Shown here piece by piece: positions 41,379 through 50,499 of a stretch of DNA of 64,000 nt (position 1 is the first letter of the stretch; every line of letters begins with the position of its first letter). Location of the stretch: positions 1 to 64,000 of the forward strand of contig NZ_JACOEA010000009.1 in NCBI RefSeq assembly GCF_014281125.1. Reading direction: 5' to 3'. The notes beneath the pieces were generated by a model. The model worked only from the letters and a program-made list of their open reading frames with translations, ran no database searches and was not told the DNA's origin. This DNA comes from Lawsonibacter celer (GTDB taxonomy: Bacteria; Bacillota; Clostridia; Oscillospirales; Oscillospiraceae). A program made the position numbers and the translations under genes.

Positions 41379-43703
41379 TTACTTCAGAAGCCTGCGGATC
41401 CTGGCTTTCATCTCCGGCGTGAGGGCCTTGGCCGCCAGGCGGTAGGGCAGGGAGGGAAGGGAGAGGTAGTCCCGCTCCACCTTCTCATAGGGGCGGGCGG
41501 CAAAGGCGGCGAAAAACGCGGCGCGCCTGGGGTTGGCCTTCAGCGGGGAGGCCAGCCGGGGGTTTCCCGCCACAGCCTCGTCCAGGGGGCGCTCCACCTG
41601 ACCAAAGTCAGGGGAGAGGGCCTGGAACACGGCCGCTCCCTTTTCGCTGTTGACCAGAACCATGGACACGCCCTTGTCCCGCTCCACGGGCAGGGTCAGC
41701 TTCTCATCCAGTCCCCAGTAGTCGGCCAGGGTGAAATCCGCCGGCCGGCTGGTGCTGGTGTACTGGCACCGGGCGCAGGAGGGGCGCAGGAAGAGCTGCA
41801 TGCCGAAGCCCCGGCCGTAGGGGGTGCGGTTGAAGTCCTCGCTGTACACGGTGCCGTCCGAGAGGCGGGCGGTAAAATACGGGTGGCTCCAGCCGTGGGA
41901 TTTGTCCTTGAAGCGCACGTCGGTCACCCGGGCGCCCCGGGATTGGCCCAGGTTCCCGGCATAGGCCCGGAACACAGCGGGGGAGGGGACGCCGTGGCAC
42001 ACCAGGTCGCAGGTGAGCAGGTTTTCATAGTCTTTGCCCAGGTAGCGCAGCAGGCCGTCGATCTGGCAGGGCACGCCGGAGAAGAGCACGGGGGTCCCAG
42101 AGTCCAGCAGTTCCTTGGCCTGGCGGAAGGCACCGCCGATCTCGCTCTGCACATACTTGGAGCCGCGCATGGGGGCCAGCTCCTCCAGGCTGCGGGCGCA
42201 GACATGGCGGACGGTCAGCCCCGGCCCCAGCACCGCGCCGAACACCGCGCCCCCCTGGTCCAGGGTGCGGCGGGCCAGCAAGGAGAAGAAGCCGCCGGAG
42301 GAGGAGGCCGTGCGCTCGGCCTCGTCGGCGTTCCACACCGCGTGGGCCTTTTCCGGGGCGGGGCCAGGGGTTCGTGGGTTCACAATGGGACAGGTATGCT
42401 CGCACTTGCGGCAGAGGATGCAGGAATCCCCTACCACAGGGCGGAGAAAGCCCTCGTGGTCGGGCTGCATGGAGATGGCATCCACTGGGCATACCGAGGC
42501 GCAGGCGGCGCAGCCGGTACAGTCCTCGGCCCTGCAGAGCACGGGACGGCTGGCCGGCGGGGTGGGTGCGTCCGGGGGAGCCGGCATGTCCGCCCCCTCC
42601 AGGGCAGCCTTCAGATAGGACAGGGAGTCGGCCCGGGTCTCCTCCAGGCGGGCGTTGACCGCCTCGTAGTCCATGGGCGCGTCCACCGGGGCGGTGGCGT
42701 CCAGACCGATGACCCGGTCGGTACAGCCCAGGCGGGAGAGCAGACTGTAGATGCGGGAGAAGGTGGGCTCGGCCCGCTCCTTGGGGGACATGGAGGTGAA
42801 GAAGGGCCGGCCGAACTGCAGGGAAAACACGGCCCCGTGGAAGGAATTAGTGACCACATAGGAGGCCCCTTGGAACAGCCCCAAAAACTCCTTGGGACCG
42901 GCGTCAAAGACCAGGTCCCTGGCGCCGGGAATCTTCCGCCTGGCGCCGGCCAGCTGCACGATGGGCAGGCCGGTGCGCTCGGACAGGGCGAGGGCGTAGG
43001 GGGCCGCCTCTCCCGGGTCGGAGACAAAGTAGCACAGGATGTAGGGGCCGCTCCCCTTGGGGGGCGCGGCCAGGGCTGCCCAGTCCTCCCGGCGCAGCAG
43101 GAGCGTGGGGTCCAGCACCACCCGGGCCTCCCGCCCGGTCATCTGCTCCAGCAGGACCTGGCCCCGCTTTTCCCGCACGGAGAGGGCGGAGAAGGGGGCC
43201 AGATAGTCCCGCAGCTGGGCGGCCTTGTCCTCCGGCAGTTGGGGCACCCCCAGGCTGGGGGCGTAGGCGATCCGGCGGCCCTCCCGGACAAAGGCCAGGA
43301 GAAAGGAAGGGTCGAACTGCTGGTTCTGAAAGATGTATGGGTTCCAGATCTGATCGCTGCCCGCCACATACACGTCATAGGCCGGCGGTTGGGCATTGAG
43401 CTGATCAAAGGAGGTGTATTGCCGGGGAGAGAGGACCATCTCCTGGGTCACAAAGGCCTCAAAACGGTCAAAACGGCGCTTGAAGGGGGCATAGTGGAGC
43501 GCAGTATGGACGTCAGAGACCGTGTCCCTCAGGCTGCCGGACTTTTTAAACAGCTGGTTGGTGCGGGTGGTGTGGGTGAGGCGGTAGTCAATGATCTCGC
43601 ATTCGTGCCCCAGGCCCTGAATGGCCCGCATGGTGGCGTAGGCCTGCAGCTGGGCCCCGTAGTGGTGGGCAAAATGAAAGGTGATCAGTCCGGTATGCAG
43701 CAT
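41379..43703 (-). CDS. Fusion: polysaccharide pyruvyltransferase / ferredoxin / FrhB-type iron-sulfur flavoprotein
   Basis: 774 aa. Residues 1 to about 350: polysaccharide pyruvyl transferase domain ('TFHFAHHYGAQLQAYATM', 'YVAGSDQIWNP', 'TNSFHGAVFSL' with its His). About 385-445: two 4Fe-4S motifs 'CTGCAACASVCP' and 'CILCRKCEHTCP'. About 455-774: coenzyme F420 hydrogenase/dehydrogenase beta-subunit domain ('SGGFFSLLAR', 'GVPCQIDGLLRYL', 'CDLVCHGVPSPAVF'). The FrhB-like part with ferredoxin suggests a redox step on a glycan, since both modules otherwise occur as separate genes in polysaccharide clusters. Isolated from the exopolysaccharide genes at 55-58 kb. Confidence 0.85.
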   Translation of the reverse strand: MLHTGLITFHFAHHYGAQLQAYATMRAIQGLGHECEIIDYRLTHTTRTNQLFKKSGSLRDTVSDVHTALHYAPFKRRFDRFEAFVTQEMVLSPRQYTSFDQLNAQPPAYDVYVAGSDQIWNPYIFQNQQFDPSFLLAFVREGRRIAYAPSLGVPQLPEDKAAQLRDYLAPFSALSVREKRGQVLLEQMTGREARVVLDPTLLLRREDWAALAAPPKGSGPYILCYFVSDPGEAAPYALALSERTGLPIVQLAGARRKIPGARDLVFDAGPKEFLGLFQGASYVVTNSFHGAVFSLQFGRPFFTSMSPKERAEPTFSRIYSLLSRLGCTDRVIGLDATAPVDAPMDYEAVNARLEETRADSLSYLKAALEGADMPAPPDAPTPPASRPVLCRAEDCTGCAACASVCPVDAISMQPDHEGFLRPVVGDSCILCRKCEHTCPIVNPRTPGPAPEKAHAVWNADEAERTASSSGGFFSLLARRTLDQGGAVFGAVLGPGLTVRHVCARSLEELAPMRGSKYVQSEIGGAFRQAKELLDSGTPVLFSGVPCQIDGLLRYLGKDYENLLTCDLVCHGVPSPAVFRAYAGNLGQSRGARVTDVRFKDKSHGWSHPYFTARLSDGTVYSEDFNRTPYGRGFGMQLFLRPSCARCQYTSTSRPADFTLADYWGLDEKLTLPVERDKGVSMVLVNSEKGAAVFQALSPDFGQVERPLDEAVAGNPRLASPLKANPRRAAFFAAFAARPYEKVERDYLSLPSLPYRLAAKALTPEMKARIRRLLK

Positions 43704-44057
43704 TGCGCTTCCTCCTAAACGGGAAAATCAGGTTCCGCTCTGCGGCTGTTCTGCCGCAAACGCGGAGCGTTTCGCGGCAGATCGGCATCGTCCGCGGTTT
43801 CGCCCGCAGGGCGGGAGCGGAGCGCGCCGGGAACAGGTATAACAGCCGCCCTGCGGCTATTATACCACAAAAGGGCCGGGGTTGTACATGTCCGATTGGA
43901 TGGGGGCAGGAAATTGCGGTTTTGCGCCTATCCGGCGGAAAATACTTTTGAAATTCTGACACAGGTTCTCTTTTGTCTATGGTGCGGCGCTCTGTGGTGT
44001 CCTAAAATAAAATAGAATCATTGACTTGTTTTAAATGGAAAGGAGTGTGCCATCGTC
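43704..44057. other. 354-nt intergenic region, divergent promoters
   Basis: GC-rich at the left (43704-43860), with repeated CCGC/GCGG stretches including the small hairpin AACAGCCG-CCCTG-CGGCTATT, then AT-rich near 43930-44050. No ORF of note. It holds the minus-strand promoter at 43859-43867; for the plus-strand gene I see no convincing -35/-10 pair, only AAAGGAG as its ribosome site. Confidence 0.5.
43859..43867 (-). promoter_or_regulatory. Extended -10 promoter of the pyruvyltransferase fusion gene
   Basis: On the minus strand TGGTATAAT, an extended -10 element; no good -35 at 16-18 nt. It is 155 nt before the start codon at 43703. Confidence 0.5.
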
Positions 44058-45038
44058 GTGGGTTTTACCGACCGAATTAAAATCTTCGGTGTGTCCAAGG
44101 CGCTGGACTATCTGGAAAAGGACCCGGACACCAATCTCCCGAAGCTCATGGAGTGGGTGGACAAATTTGGGGGAGAACGGATTGTGCCGGCTTATCAGGA
44201 CGTATTTCACCGTGCGCTGTCCGACCCGAGCAACAACTGGTACCAGCTGATTAAAAGCATGTATTCAGACATTGACAACCGGGTGCTGAAAAAGATTTTT
44301 GAGAATTTTATCATCCATGCCGGGCTGCTGGATTGGACGGCTCACAACGCCGCGGGCGGCTGGCCGGAGGGGGCGGCGCCCTGGGCGACGCTGATCGACC
44401 CGTCCATGGCCTGCAAAATGGAGTGCAAAGGCTGCGGAGCCGCGGTCTACGGAGTGCGGCCGGCCATGGAATTTGACAGCCTGGACGAGGAGATCGTGGC
44501 CCGCAAAGCCAAGGGGACCCACCTGTACATTTTCAATCTGAGCAACCTGCTGGAGCGGGAGGAAGAAATGATTGCGCTGTGCAACAAGCACAGCGATTGT
44601 GTGTTCGCCGTGTTTACCGTGCCTGGGACTATTACAGACCGGCTGGCCGAGGATATGCTGCGGGTGCGCAATCTGTTTCCCGCTATCTGTATGCGCGGCC
44701 CGCGGCCCCTGCCATCGGAGGAGGAGGCCATGGCGCTGCTTCGGCGCTACAAGCTCCCCTTTGGCGTGGCTTGTCCCTGCACCGCCGAAAATGTGGAGCA
44801 GGTGGGTACCGAGGAATATTACGATAGGCTCATCGCGCTGGGGGCCAAGTTCTGCTGGTTCTTTACCTGCCCGGCGGTAAGCCCGGAGGATCCGGCGGGG
44901 CCCATGCAGCTGTCTGAGCTGCACCAGCGAGTAAAGGCATTCCGGAAGAGCAAGCCCCTGCTCACCCTGGATTTCTGGGACCGGCCCAGCCCGTCGGCGG
45001 TGGGCCGGCAGGGGGCGGAACAGGAGGCGCTGGGATGA
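44058..45038 (+). CDS. Degenerate radical SAM protein linked to ahcY
   Basis: 326 aa from GTG 44058 (AAAGGAG 12 nt upstream, slightly long). Radical SAM cluster C119-x3-C123-x2-C126 (ACKMECKGCG) inside 'LIDPSMACKMECKGCGAAVYG'. The N-terminal 118 residues form the helical leader known in one Clostridial radical SAM branch ('DRIKIFGVSKALDYLEKDPDTN'). The SAM-binding GGE motif expected about 40 residues after the cluster is replaced by 'IFNLSNLLE'. Overlaps ahcY by 4 nt, so it is made with the SAH-recycling enzyme. Function unknown; radical chemistry could be altered or lost. Confidence 0.75.
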   Translation: MGFTDRIKIFGVSKALDYLEKDPDTNLPKLMEWVDKFGGERIVPAYQDVFHRALSDPSNNWYQLIKSMYSDIDNRVLKKIFENFIIHAGLLDWTAHNAAGGWPEGAAPWATLIDPSMACKMECKGCGAAVYGVRPAMEFDSLDEEIVARKAKGTHLYIFNLSNLLEREEEMIALCNKHSDCVFAVFTVPGTITDRLAEDMLRVRNLFPAICMRGPRPLPSEEEAMALLRRYKLPFGVACPCTAENVEQVGTEEYYDRLIALGAKFCWFFTCPAVSPEDPAGPMQLSELHQRVKAFRKSKPLLTLDFWDRPSPSAVGRQGAEQEALG

Positions 45039-46279
45039 GTATTGTAAAAGATGAAGCGCTGGCGGAATCCGGCCGCCGCAAGATCCGCTGGGTGCGGGAC
45101 TTTATGCCCGCCCTGGGCGGGATTGAGGCCCGCTTTGAGCGGGAGCGCCCCTTTGCGGGTCTGAGGATCGCAGTTTCGGTCCACCTGGAGGCCAAGACCG
45201 CCAATCTGGGCTATGTGCTCCAAAAGGGTGGGGCCCAGGTGTATCTGACCGGCTCTAACCCCCTGTCTACCCAGGATGATGTGGCCGCCGGACTGGCCAG
45301 TATGGGGGTGGAGACCTTCGGCATCCACGGTGCGTCCGCCGAGGAGTATGAGGGGCACCTGGTCGAGACGCTGAAGTGCAGGCCCCATCTGATTGTGGAC
45401 GATGGAGGCGATCTGGTCCATCTGCTGGGGGACAAGTGCGCCGCGCTGGGGGAGCATCTCATCGGCGGCTGTGAGGAGACCACGACCGGCATCCTGCGCC
45501 TCAAGGCCCGGGAGCGGGAGGGCATCCTGCCCTGCCCTATGATGGCGGTGAACGACGCCAAGGCCAAGCACTACTACGACAACAAATACGGCACCGGGCA
45601 GTCCGTATGGGACGCCATCATGCACACCACCAACCTGATTGTGGCGGGCAAGACCGTGGTGGTGGCCGGATACGGCTGGTGCGGCAAGGGGGTCGCCATG
45701 CGGGCTAAGGGAATGGGGGCCGACGTGATCGTCACCGAGGTGGACCCCTTCAAGGCCCTGGACGCCACCATGAACGGCTTCCGGGTGATGCCCATGGCGG
45801 AGGCTGCCCGATATGGAGACGTGTTTGTTACGGTCACGGGGTGCAGGGACGTGATCACCCCAGCCCATTTCGCGGTGATGAAGCACAACGCCCTGCTGTC
45901 CAACGCCGGCCACTTTGACTGCGAGGTGGATGTGGCGGGGCTGGCCGCCCTGGCGGTGAAGCGGGAGGCGCGCCGGGAGAACATCGTGGGGTACACCCTG
46001 CCCGACGGGCGGGTGCTCAATGTCATCGGCGAGGGACGCCTGGTGAATCTGGCGGCGGGCAACGGCCACCCGGCGGAGATCATGGATATGTCCTTCGCGG
46101 TACAGGCCCTGGCCCTGGAGTGGCTGGTGAAGCATCGGGCGCAGCTGGAGAAAAAGGTATACCAGGTCCCCGGCGAGATCGACGATGAGATCGGCCGGGT
46201 GAAGCTGGCCGCCATGGGTCTGGCGATTGACGCCCTCACGCCGGAGCAGGAGGCGTATCTCAGCGGCTGGAAGGCCTGA
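45035..46279 (+). CDS. ahcY: Adenosylhomocysteinase (SAH hydrolase)
   Basis: 414 aa, the shorter form seen in Thermotoga, archaea and some Clostridia (lacking the roughly 40-aa insert of the long enzyme). 'HLEAKTANLGYVLQKGGAQVYLTGSNPLSTQDDVAA' near 48-83, catalytic-region 'GGCEETTTGILRL' near 147, and the NAD loop 'VAGYGWCGKGVAMRAKG' near 210. Splits S-adenosylhomocysteine into homocysteine and adenosine in the cytoplasm. Starts within the stop of the radical SAM gene and lies directly before the riboswitch-controlled metK. Confidence 0.95.
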   Translation: MSIVKDEALAESGRRKIRWVRDFMPALGGIEARFERERPFAGLRIAVSVHLEAKTANLGYVLQKGGAQVYLTGSNPLSTQDDVAAGLASMGVETFGIHGASAEEYEGHLVETLKCRPHLIVDDGGDLVHLLGDKCAALGEHLIGGCEETTTGILRLKAREREGILPCPMMAVNDAKAKHYYDNKYGTGQSVWDAIMHTTNLIVAGKTVVVAGYGWCGKGVAMRAKGMGADVIVTEVDPFKALDATMNGFRVMPMAEAARYGDVFVTVTGCRDVITPAHFAVMKHNALLSNAGHFDCEVDVAGLAALAVKREARRENIVGYTLPDGRVLNVIGEGRLVNLAAGNGHPAEIMDMSFAVQALALEWLVKHRAQLEKKVYQVPGEIDDEIGRVKLAAMGLAIDALTPEQEAYLSGWKA

Positions 46280-46370
46280 GGGTTTCGGTATGGGCTTCAT
46301 ACAAACCCGGCAATCTGTCTATTGCAGTTTTGCGGACAAGCCGGTAGAATACCAATGTAAAATCGAATAG

Positions 46371-46468
46371 CCTTATCAAGAGCGGCGGAGGGAACGGCCC
46401 AATGAAGCCCGGCAACCTGCAAAGGCAAGGTGCCAAATCCGGCGGTGTACGCATCGGAAGATGAGAAG
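46371..46468 (+). promoter_or_regulatory. SAM-I (S-box) riboswitch aptamer
   Basis: All S-box hallmarks occur in order: CTTATCAAGAG (P1/P2), GCGGAGGGAACGGCCC, AATGAAGCCCGGCAACC, AAGGTGCCAAATCC, and the closing GATGAGAAG that pairs with CTTATC. Binding SAM stabilises P1 and lets the downstream terminator form. It regulates metK, the SAM synthetase gene. Confidence 0.95.
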
Positions 46469-46484
46469 CGACCAATATCTCCCT

Positions 46485-46519
46485 GCGCGCTCCGCCGCCC
46501 GGCGGGGCGCGCGGTTTTT
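46485..46519 (+). terminator. Expression-platform terminator of the SAM riboswitch
   Basis: GCGCGCTCCGCC pairs with GGCGGGGCGCGC (12 bp with one G-U) around GCCC, then GGTTTTT. High SAM should stop transcription here before metK. Confidence 0.9.
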
Positions 46520-46552
46520 GATTGGGGCAAGAGAAAGAAAGGAACGATACAT

Positions 46553-47734
46553 ATGGCAAAGCGTCTGTTTACCTCGGAGTCTGTGACCGAGGGACATCCC
46601 GACAAAGTCTGCGACCAGATTTCCGACGCGGTCCTGGACGACATCTTGGCTGCTGACCCCAACGCCCATGTGGCGTGCGAGACCTTTACCACCACGGGTA
46701 TTGTTACCGTGATGGGCGAGATCACAACCTCCCACTACACTGACATCCCGTCCATCGTGCGCCGCACAGTGGAGCGCATTGGCTATACCGACCCGGCCTA
46801 CGGCTTCGACTACCGCTCTTGCGCGGTGATGACCGCCATTGACGAGCAGTCTCCCGATATCGCTATGGGCGTCAACCAGTCCTTTGAGGCCCAGAACGGC
46901 GGCATGGACGCCGCCGACCTGATCGGCGCCGGCGACCAGGGCATGATGTTTGGCTACGCCTGCGACGAGACCCCCGAGCTGATGCCCGCGCCCATCTCCA
47001 TGGCCCACCAGCTGGCCAAGAAGCTCACCGACGTGCGCAAGTCCGGCGAGCTGTCTTGGCTGCGCCCCGACGGCAAGAGCCAAGTCACCGTGGAGTACGG
47101 CGACGACGGCCAGGTGCTCCGTTGCCCCGCCATCGTAGTGTCTACCCAGCACGATCCGGACATCGCTCTGAAGGACCTGCGGGAGGCCATTGTGGAGACC
47201 ATCATCAAGCCCGTCATTCCCGCAAAGTATATCGACCAGGAAACCAAGTTTTATGTCAACCCCACTGGCCGCTTTGTGGTCGGCGGTCCTGTGGGTGATA
47301 CCGGTCTGACCGGCCGCAAGATTATCGTGGACACCTACGGTGGCAGCGCCGCCCACGGCGGTGGCTGCTTCTCCGGCAAGGACCCCACCAAGGTGGACCG
47401 CTCCGCCGCTTACATGGCCCGCTATATTGCCAAGAACCTGGTGGCCGCCGGCCTGGCCAAGAAGTGCCAGATTGAGCTGGCCTACGCCATCGGCGTGGCC
47501 CACCCGGTCTCCGTCCTGGTGGATACCTACGGCACCGGCGTGCTCCCCGAGGAGAAGCTGTCCGACATCGTCAATGAGTGCTTTGACATGCGCCCGGCCA
47601 AGATCATCGAGCATCTGGACCTGCGCCGTCCCATCTATGAGCAGACCGCGGCCTACGGCCACTTCGGCCGCACCGACGTGGACCTGCCCTGGGAGCACCT
47701 GGACATGGTGGAAAAGCTGAAGAGCTACCTGTAA
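46553..47734 (+). CDS. metK: S-adenosylmethionine synthetase
   Basis: 393 aa; start ATG 46553 with GAAAGAAAGGAACG upstream (longer frame readings run into the riboswitch). '[24 protein letters not shown]' at the N-terminus, '[21 protein letters not shown]' near 123 and '[19 protein letters not shown]' near 264 are the three MetK signatures. Makes SAM from methionine and ATP. SAM feeds the radical enzymes in this window and methylation, and the SAH product is recycled by ahcY upstream. Codon use indicates strong expression. Confidence 0.98.
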   Translation: MAKRLFTSESVTEGHPDKVCDQISDAVLDDILAADPNAHVACETFTTTGIVTVMGEITTSHYTDIPSIVRRTVERIGYTDPAYGFDYRSCAVMTAIDEQSPDIAMGVNQSFEAQNGGMDAADLIGAGDQGMMFGYACDETPELMPAPISMAHQLAKKLTDVRKSGELSWLRPDGKSQVTVEYGDDGQVLRCPAIVVSTQHDPDIALKDLREAIVETIIKPVIPAKYIDQETKFYVNPTGRFVVGGPVGDTGLTGRKIIVDTYGGSAAHGGGCFSGKDPTKVDRSAAYMARYIAKNLVAAGLAKKCQIELAYAIGVAHPVSVLVDTYGTGVLPEEKLSDIVNECFDMRPAKIIEHLDLRRPIYEQTAAYGHFGRTDVDLPWEHLDMVEKLKSYL

Positions 47735-47754
47735 CTGGATAAAGCGACTGTAGG

Positions 47755-47791
47755 ATCCCGCCCCCTGCCAATGGCAGGGGGCGGGATTTTT
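47755..47791 (+). terminator. Intrinsic terminator after metK
   Basis: Perfect 15-bp arms ATCCCGCCCCCTGCC / GGCAGGGGGCGGGAT around AAT, followed by TTTTTG. Confidence 0.9.
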
Positions 47792-47850
47792 GCGTCTCAA
47801 GGAGTGTTCAGATCGGACAGAGGGATAGACACTCCCCCTGGACCCCAAAA

Positions 47851-47890
47851 TGTGGGGAAAACCAACAAAACTGTTGTGGGAAACCACAAC
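47851..47890 (+). promoter_or_regulatory. Tandem candidate upstream activator sites for a sigma-54 activator
   Basis: GTTGTGG-GAAA-CCACAAC (47873-47890) is a perfect 7-bp inverted repeat; a related, imperfect copy TGTGGGGAAAACCAACA lies at 47851-47867. They sit about 100-135 nt upstream of the sigma-54-type promoter at 47986, the usual place for enhancer-binding protein sites. Confidence 0.6.
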
Positions 47891-47985
47891 GCTTTCAAAA
47901 AGACGCAGGAAACCCGGGTCCCGCCGATAGGTGGGAAAGCCTTGTAGGCCAGCTGTTTGTAAAAAAGATGGGGCTGGCGTAAAAG

Positions 47986-48003
47986 TTGGCCTCTGAATTG
48001 CAA
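47986..48003 (+). promoter_or_regulatory. Sigma-54 (-24/-12) promoter of the decayed thiolase/BKACE operon
   Basis: TTGGCCTCTGAATTGCAA: GG at 47988-47989 and GC at 48000-48001, exactly 10 nt apart, TTGC intact; the consensus A after TGGC is C. Start codon follows at 48051. Confidence 0.6.
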
Positions 48004-48050
48004 TGGTATAAGTGCAGGAAAGACAAAGCGCAGCAAAAGGGGGATTTGCT

Positions 48051-48326
48051 ATGGATAGGACGCTCAGGCGGCCCGGCTCCCCCTATCCCAACCAGATGGA
48101 GTTTACCGGCTATAAGGCCTCTGTGCCCGGCGCGGGCGACAATATTCCCATGATTCAGACTGCGGAGAACCTGGCGGTCCGGTACAGTCTTACCCGGGAG
48201 GAGTGCGACGCCTTTGTACTGGGCAGCCATCAGAAGGCGGCGGAGGCCTGGGAGAAGGGGTGGTTTGCCGACCAGGTGGTGCCTGTGACGGTCCCACAGA
48301 AGAAGGGGGATCCAAAGGTGGTGACC
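48051..48326 (+). pseudogene. Thiolase fragment (acetyl-CoA acetyltransferase, central part)
   Basis: An intact frame from ATG 48051 (AAAAGGGGG upstream) gives 'QTAENLAVRYSLTREECDAFVLGSHQKAAEAWEKGWFADQVVPV', the recognisable middle of a thiolase, immediately before the expected substrate loop. The first 150 or so residues with the active-site Cys and the whole C-terminal half are missing. At about 48326 the sequence passes straight into BKACE sequence, so an internal deletion has fused the two genes. Cannot be an active thiolase. Confidence 0.7.
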
Positions 48327-48975
48327 ATGGATACTGACCGATTTGAGGCCGCGCTGTAAGAGGCCAGTCTGGACGCGGTGCTCAACCTGACCACCTTTTC
48401 GGCGCGTCAGGCGGTACAGCGCCGCTGGAGTTACGCCTGGGGCAACTGCGCCGTTGAAGCCGGAGCTGTGCTCCTTTGACGCAGGCACGATGAGCTGGGG
48501 CTGCGATCTGGTCTTTGAAAACACACCGGCGTTCCTGGCTGAGCTGTGCCGCTGTGTCAGCGAAGAGGGGGCATCAAGCCGGAAACTGAAATTTTTGACG
48601 GCCGCATGATGGGCAACGTGGCGTATTATATCAGGAATGGAATGCTGAAGTCCCCCTGCCACTACCAGTTTGTTCTGGGTGTGCTGGGCGGTCTGGAGGG
48701 CACGGTGGAAAACCTGCTCTTCCTGAAAAAACGTCTGCCGGAAGGGGCCACTTGGAGCGTAACCGGCATCGGCAGGGACCACATGGCCATGATGCTGGCC
48801 GGTCTGGCCCTGGGGTGTGACGGCCTACGGGTCGGCCTGGAGGACAATCTCTACCTCAGCCGCGGCGTCAAGGCTACCAATGTCCACCTACTGTGCCATG
48901 GGGTGCGGAACCTTGTTTTGCAGGATCTGTCCGGGCAGTCTCTGGAGCGCGCCAAGCTGCTGATCCGGCAGGGGC
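48327..48975 (+). pseudogene. BKACE gene remnant (stop codon and two frameshifts)
   Basis: Similarity starts about 'TMDTDRFEAAL', is broken by an in-frame TAA (48357-48359), resumes with 'EASLDAVLNLTT', shifts frame near 48465 to 'KPELCSFDAGTMSWGCDLVFENTPAFLAEL', and shifts again near 48571 (one extra G) to 'IKPETEIFDGRMM' through 'GLEDNLYLSRGVKATN'. The N-terminal zinc His pair is missing. It is closer in motif wording to the live gene at 2467-3315 ('RVGMEDNV', 'PEIEIFDAG') than to the fragment at the window start. The remnant stops where the convergent regulator remnant begins. Confidence 0.8.
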
Positions 48976-48977
48976 TG

Positions 48978-50384
48978 GATTTTATGGAGGAGCACGGTGC
49001 GGTCCATCTCCAGGAGCTTGGCGGCCGCACTTTTGTTGCCGTGGCACACCTGCATGGCGTGGAAGATAGCGTCCCGCTCCAGCGCGTCCTTGCGCCCTTT
49101 CAGCGTAAAACTGTGGAGGTCAGGGGAATCCGCGCGCTGCAGGCCGATGCGCTCTGACAGGAAGTCAAAATGGGGCACGTTTAATTCGCCATAGCCCAGC
49201 AGAACGGCCGCCCGCTCCAGGGTGTGCTCCAGTTCCTGTACATTGCCCGGCCAGTGATAGGTTTCAAAAAAGCGGTATACGTCGGGATGAATGCCGGTAA
49301 TCGCCAGACCGTTGCACTGGTTCGTCCGCTTGATAAACAGCTCGCACAGCTCAGGCAGATCCTCAAGCCGGTCCCGCAGGGGAGGGGTAACCAGCTCCAT
49401 GGTGTTGAGCCGGTAATAGAGGTCCGCACGGAACTGCCCGTCGTGTACCATCTGGGCCAGATCCCGGTTGGTGCTGCACACCAGCCGCACATCCAGCGGG
49501 ATGGGGCGCACGCCGCCCACCCGTTCGATTTCCTTCTCCTGGAGCACCCGGAGCAGCTTGCCTGCAGAGTGATCGGCATCTCGCCGATCTCGTCCAGCAG
49601 GAGGGTGCCGTGGTTGGCCAATTCAAAGCGCCCCACCTTGCCCCGGCGGTCCGCACCGGTAAAGGCCCCGGCCTCATAGCCGAAGAGCTCCGAATTCCAG
49701 CAGGTCCTTTGGAATGGCCGCGCAGTTGATTTTGACAAAGGGTTTTTCCGAGCGCTTGCTCAGCTTGTGGATCGCGTTGGCCACCAACTCCTTCCCAGTG
49801 CCGGTTTCACCGGAGATGCACACGGTAATGGTGGAGTTTGCCACCCGTCCAATCAGGCCCTTTAGTTTCTGAATCACCGGGGAGCTGCCCAGAATGTTGT
49901 CCAGCCCGGATTCCACCTGGTAGAGCTGGGCGAGGTGGGACTGATAAAGCTCGTTCTGGTGGCGCAGCAGCTCCATCTCTTCATGCAGGCGATTGGAGTC
50001 CTGGAAGTCGCGGATGACGCCCTCGGCCATAACGCCGACAATCTCTCCCCGGTACCGGTCCCCATCGCGATAGATGGGCAGCCGGTTGCAGACCGTGGAG
50101 ACGAGCACCCTGGAGCCTGACTTTTGACTGGCGACCGACATAAAGCGGCCCAGCTCCTCCTTACCATCCCGGAGCACCTGGGGAAGCCGGGTATTGGGGA
50201 TGACTTCCCGGACAGGGCGGCCGATCAGCGCCTCCTGCCCATAGCCCAGATAGGCGGCGTACTCCCGACCGATAAACGTAATGCGCTCCTCACAGTCTAT
50301 GGCGACGAAATAATAGAGAGATTCCAGGATGTCTCTGGCGATGCGGTTGAATGACGATTCGTCCATTTGTGCCAGCCCTTCCAT
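48978..50384 (-). pseudogene. Sigma-54-dependent PAS/AAA+ enhancer-binding activator, frameshifted
   Basis: Joined over three frames it encodes a PAS domain (about 10-120), an AAA+ domain with Walker A 'GETGTGKELVANAIH', the sigma-54 contact loop 'GAFTGAD' and '[10 protein letters not shown]', and a C-terminal Fis-type helix-turn-helix ('GNKSAAAKLLEMDRT'). An extra T near 49690 breaks the frame after 'PKDLLE', and a missing base near 49563 restores the original one after 'PITLQA'; both lie in the catalytic core. The last residues after 'HKI' are not family-like. If the errors are real it cannot hydrolyse ATP. It would have activated the sigma-54 promoter nearby. Confidence 0.8.
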
Positions 50385-50456
50385 GAACGTCTACGTGCTC
50401 CGGCGGCGGAAAAAAGGGATTCGCAGCCCGGGGTTACAATAGACAGATTTTGATTT

Positions 50457-50484
50457 ATTATAACAAAAAGGGGCTGTGAATCAA
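50457..50484 (-). promoter_or_regulatory. Sigma-A promoter of the sigma-54 activator gene
   Basis: On the minus strand TTGATT, 16 nt, TATAAT; about 75 nt before the ATG at 50384. Confidence 0.6.
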
Positions 50485-50499
50485 GGAAGGGAATCGGAA

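Noticed and set aside
41883..43718. 611-codon plus-strand open frame
   Set aside because: Opposite the pyruvyltransferase fusion; Gly/Gln/His-rich, no motif.
44038..44057. A sigma-54 promoter before the radical SAM gene
   Set aside because: No TGG-N10-GC pattern occurs in 43704-44057; only AT-rich sequence and the ribosome site are seen.
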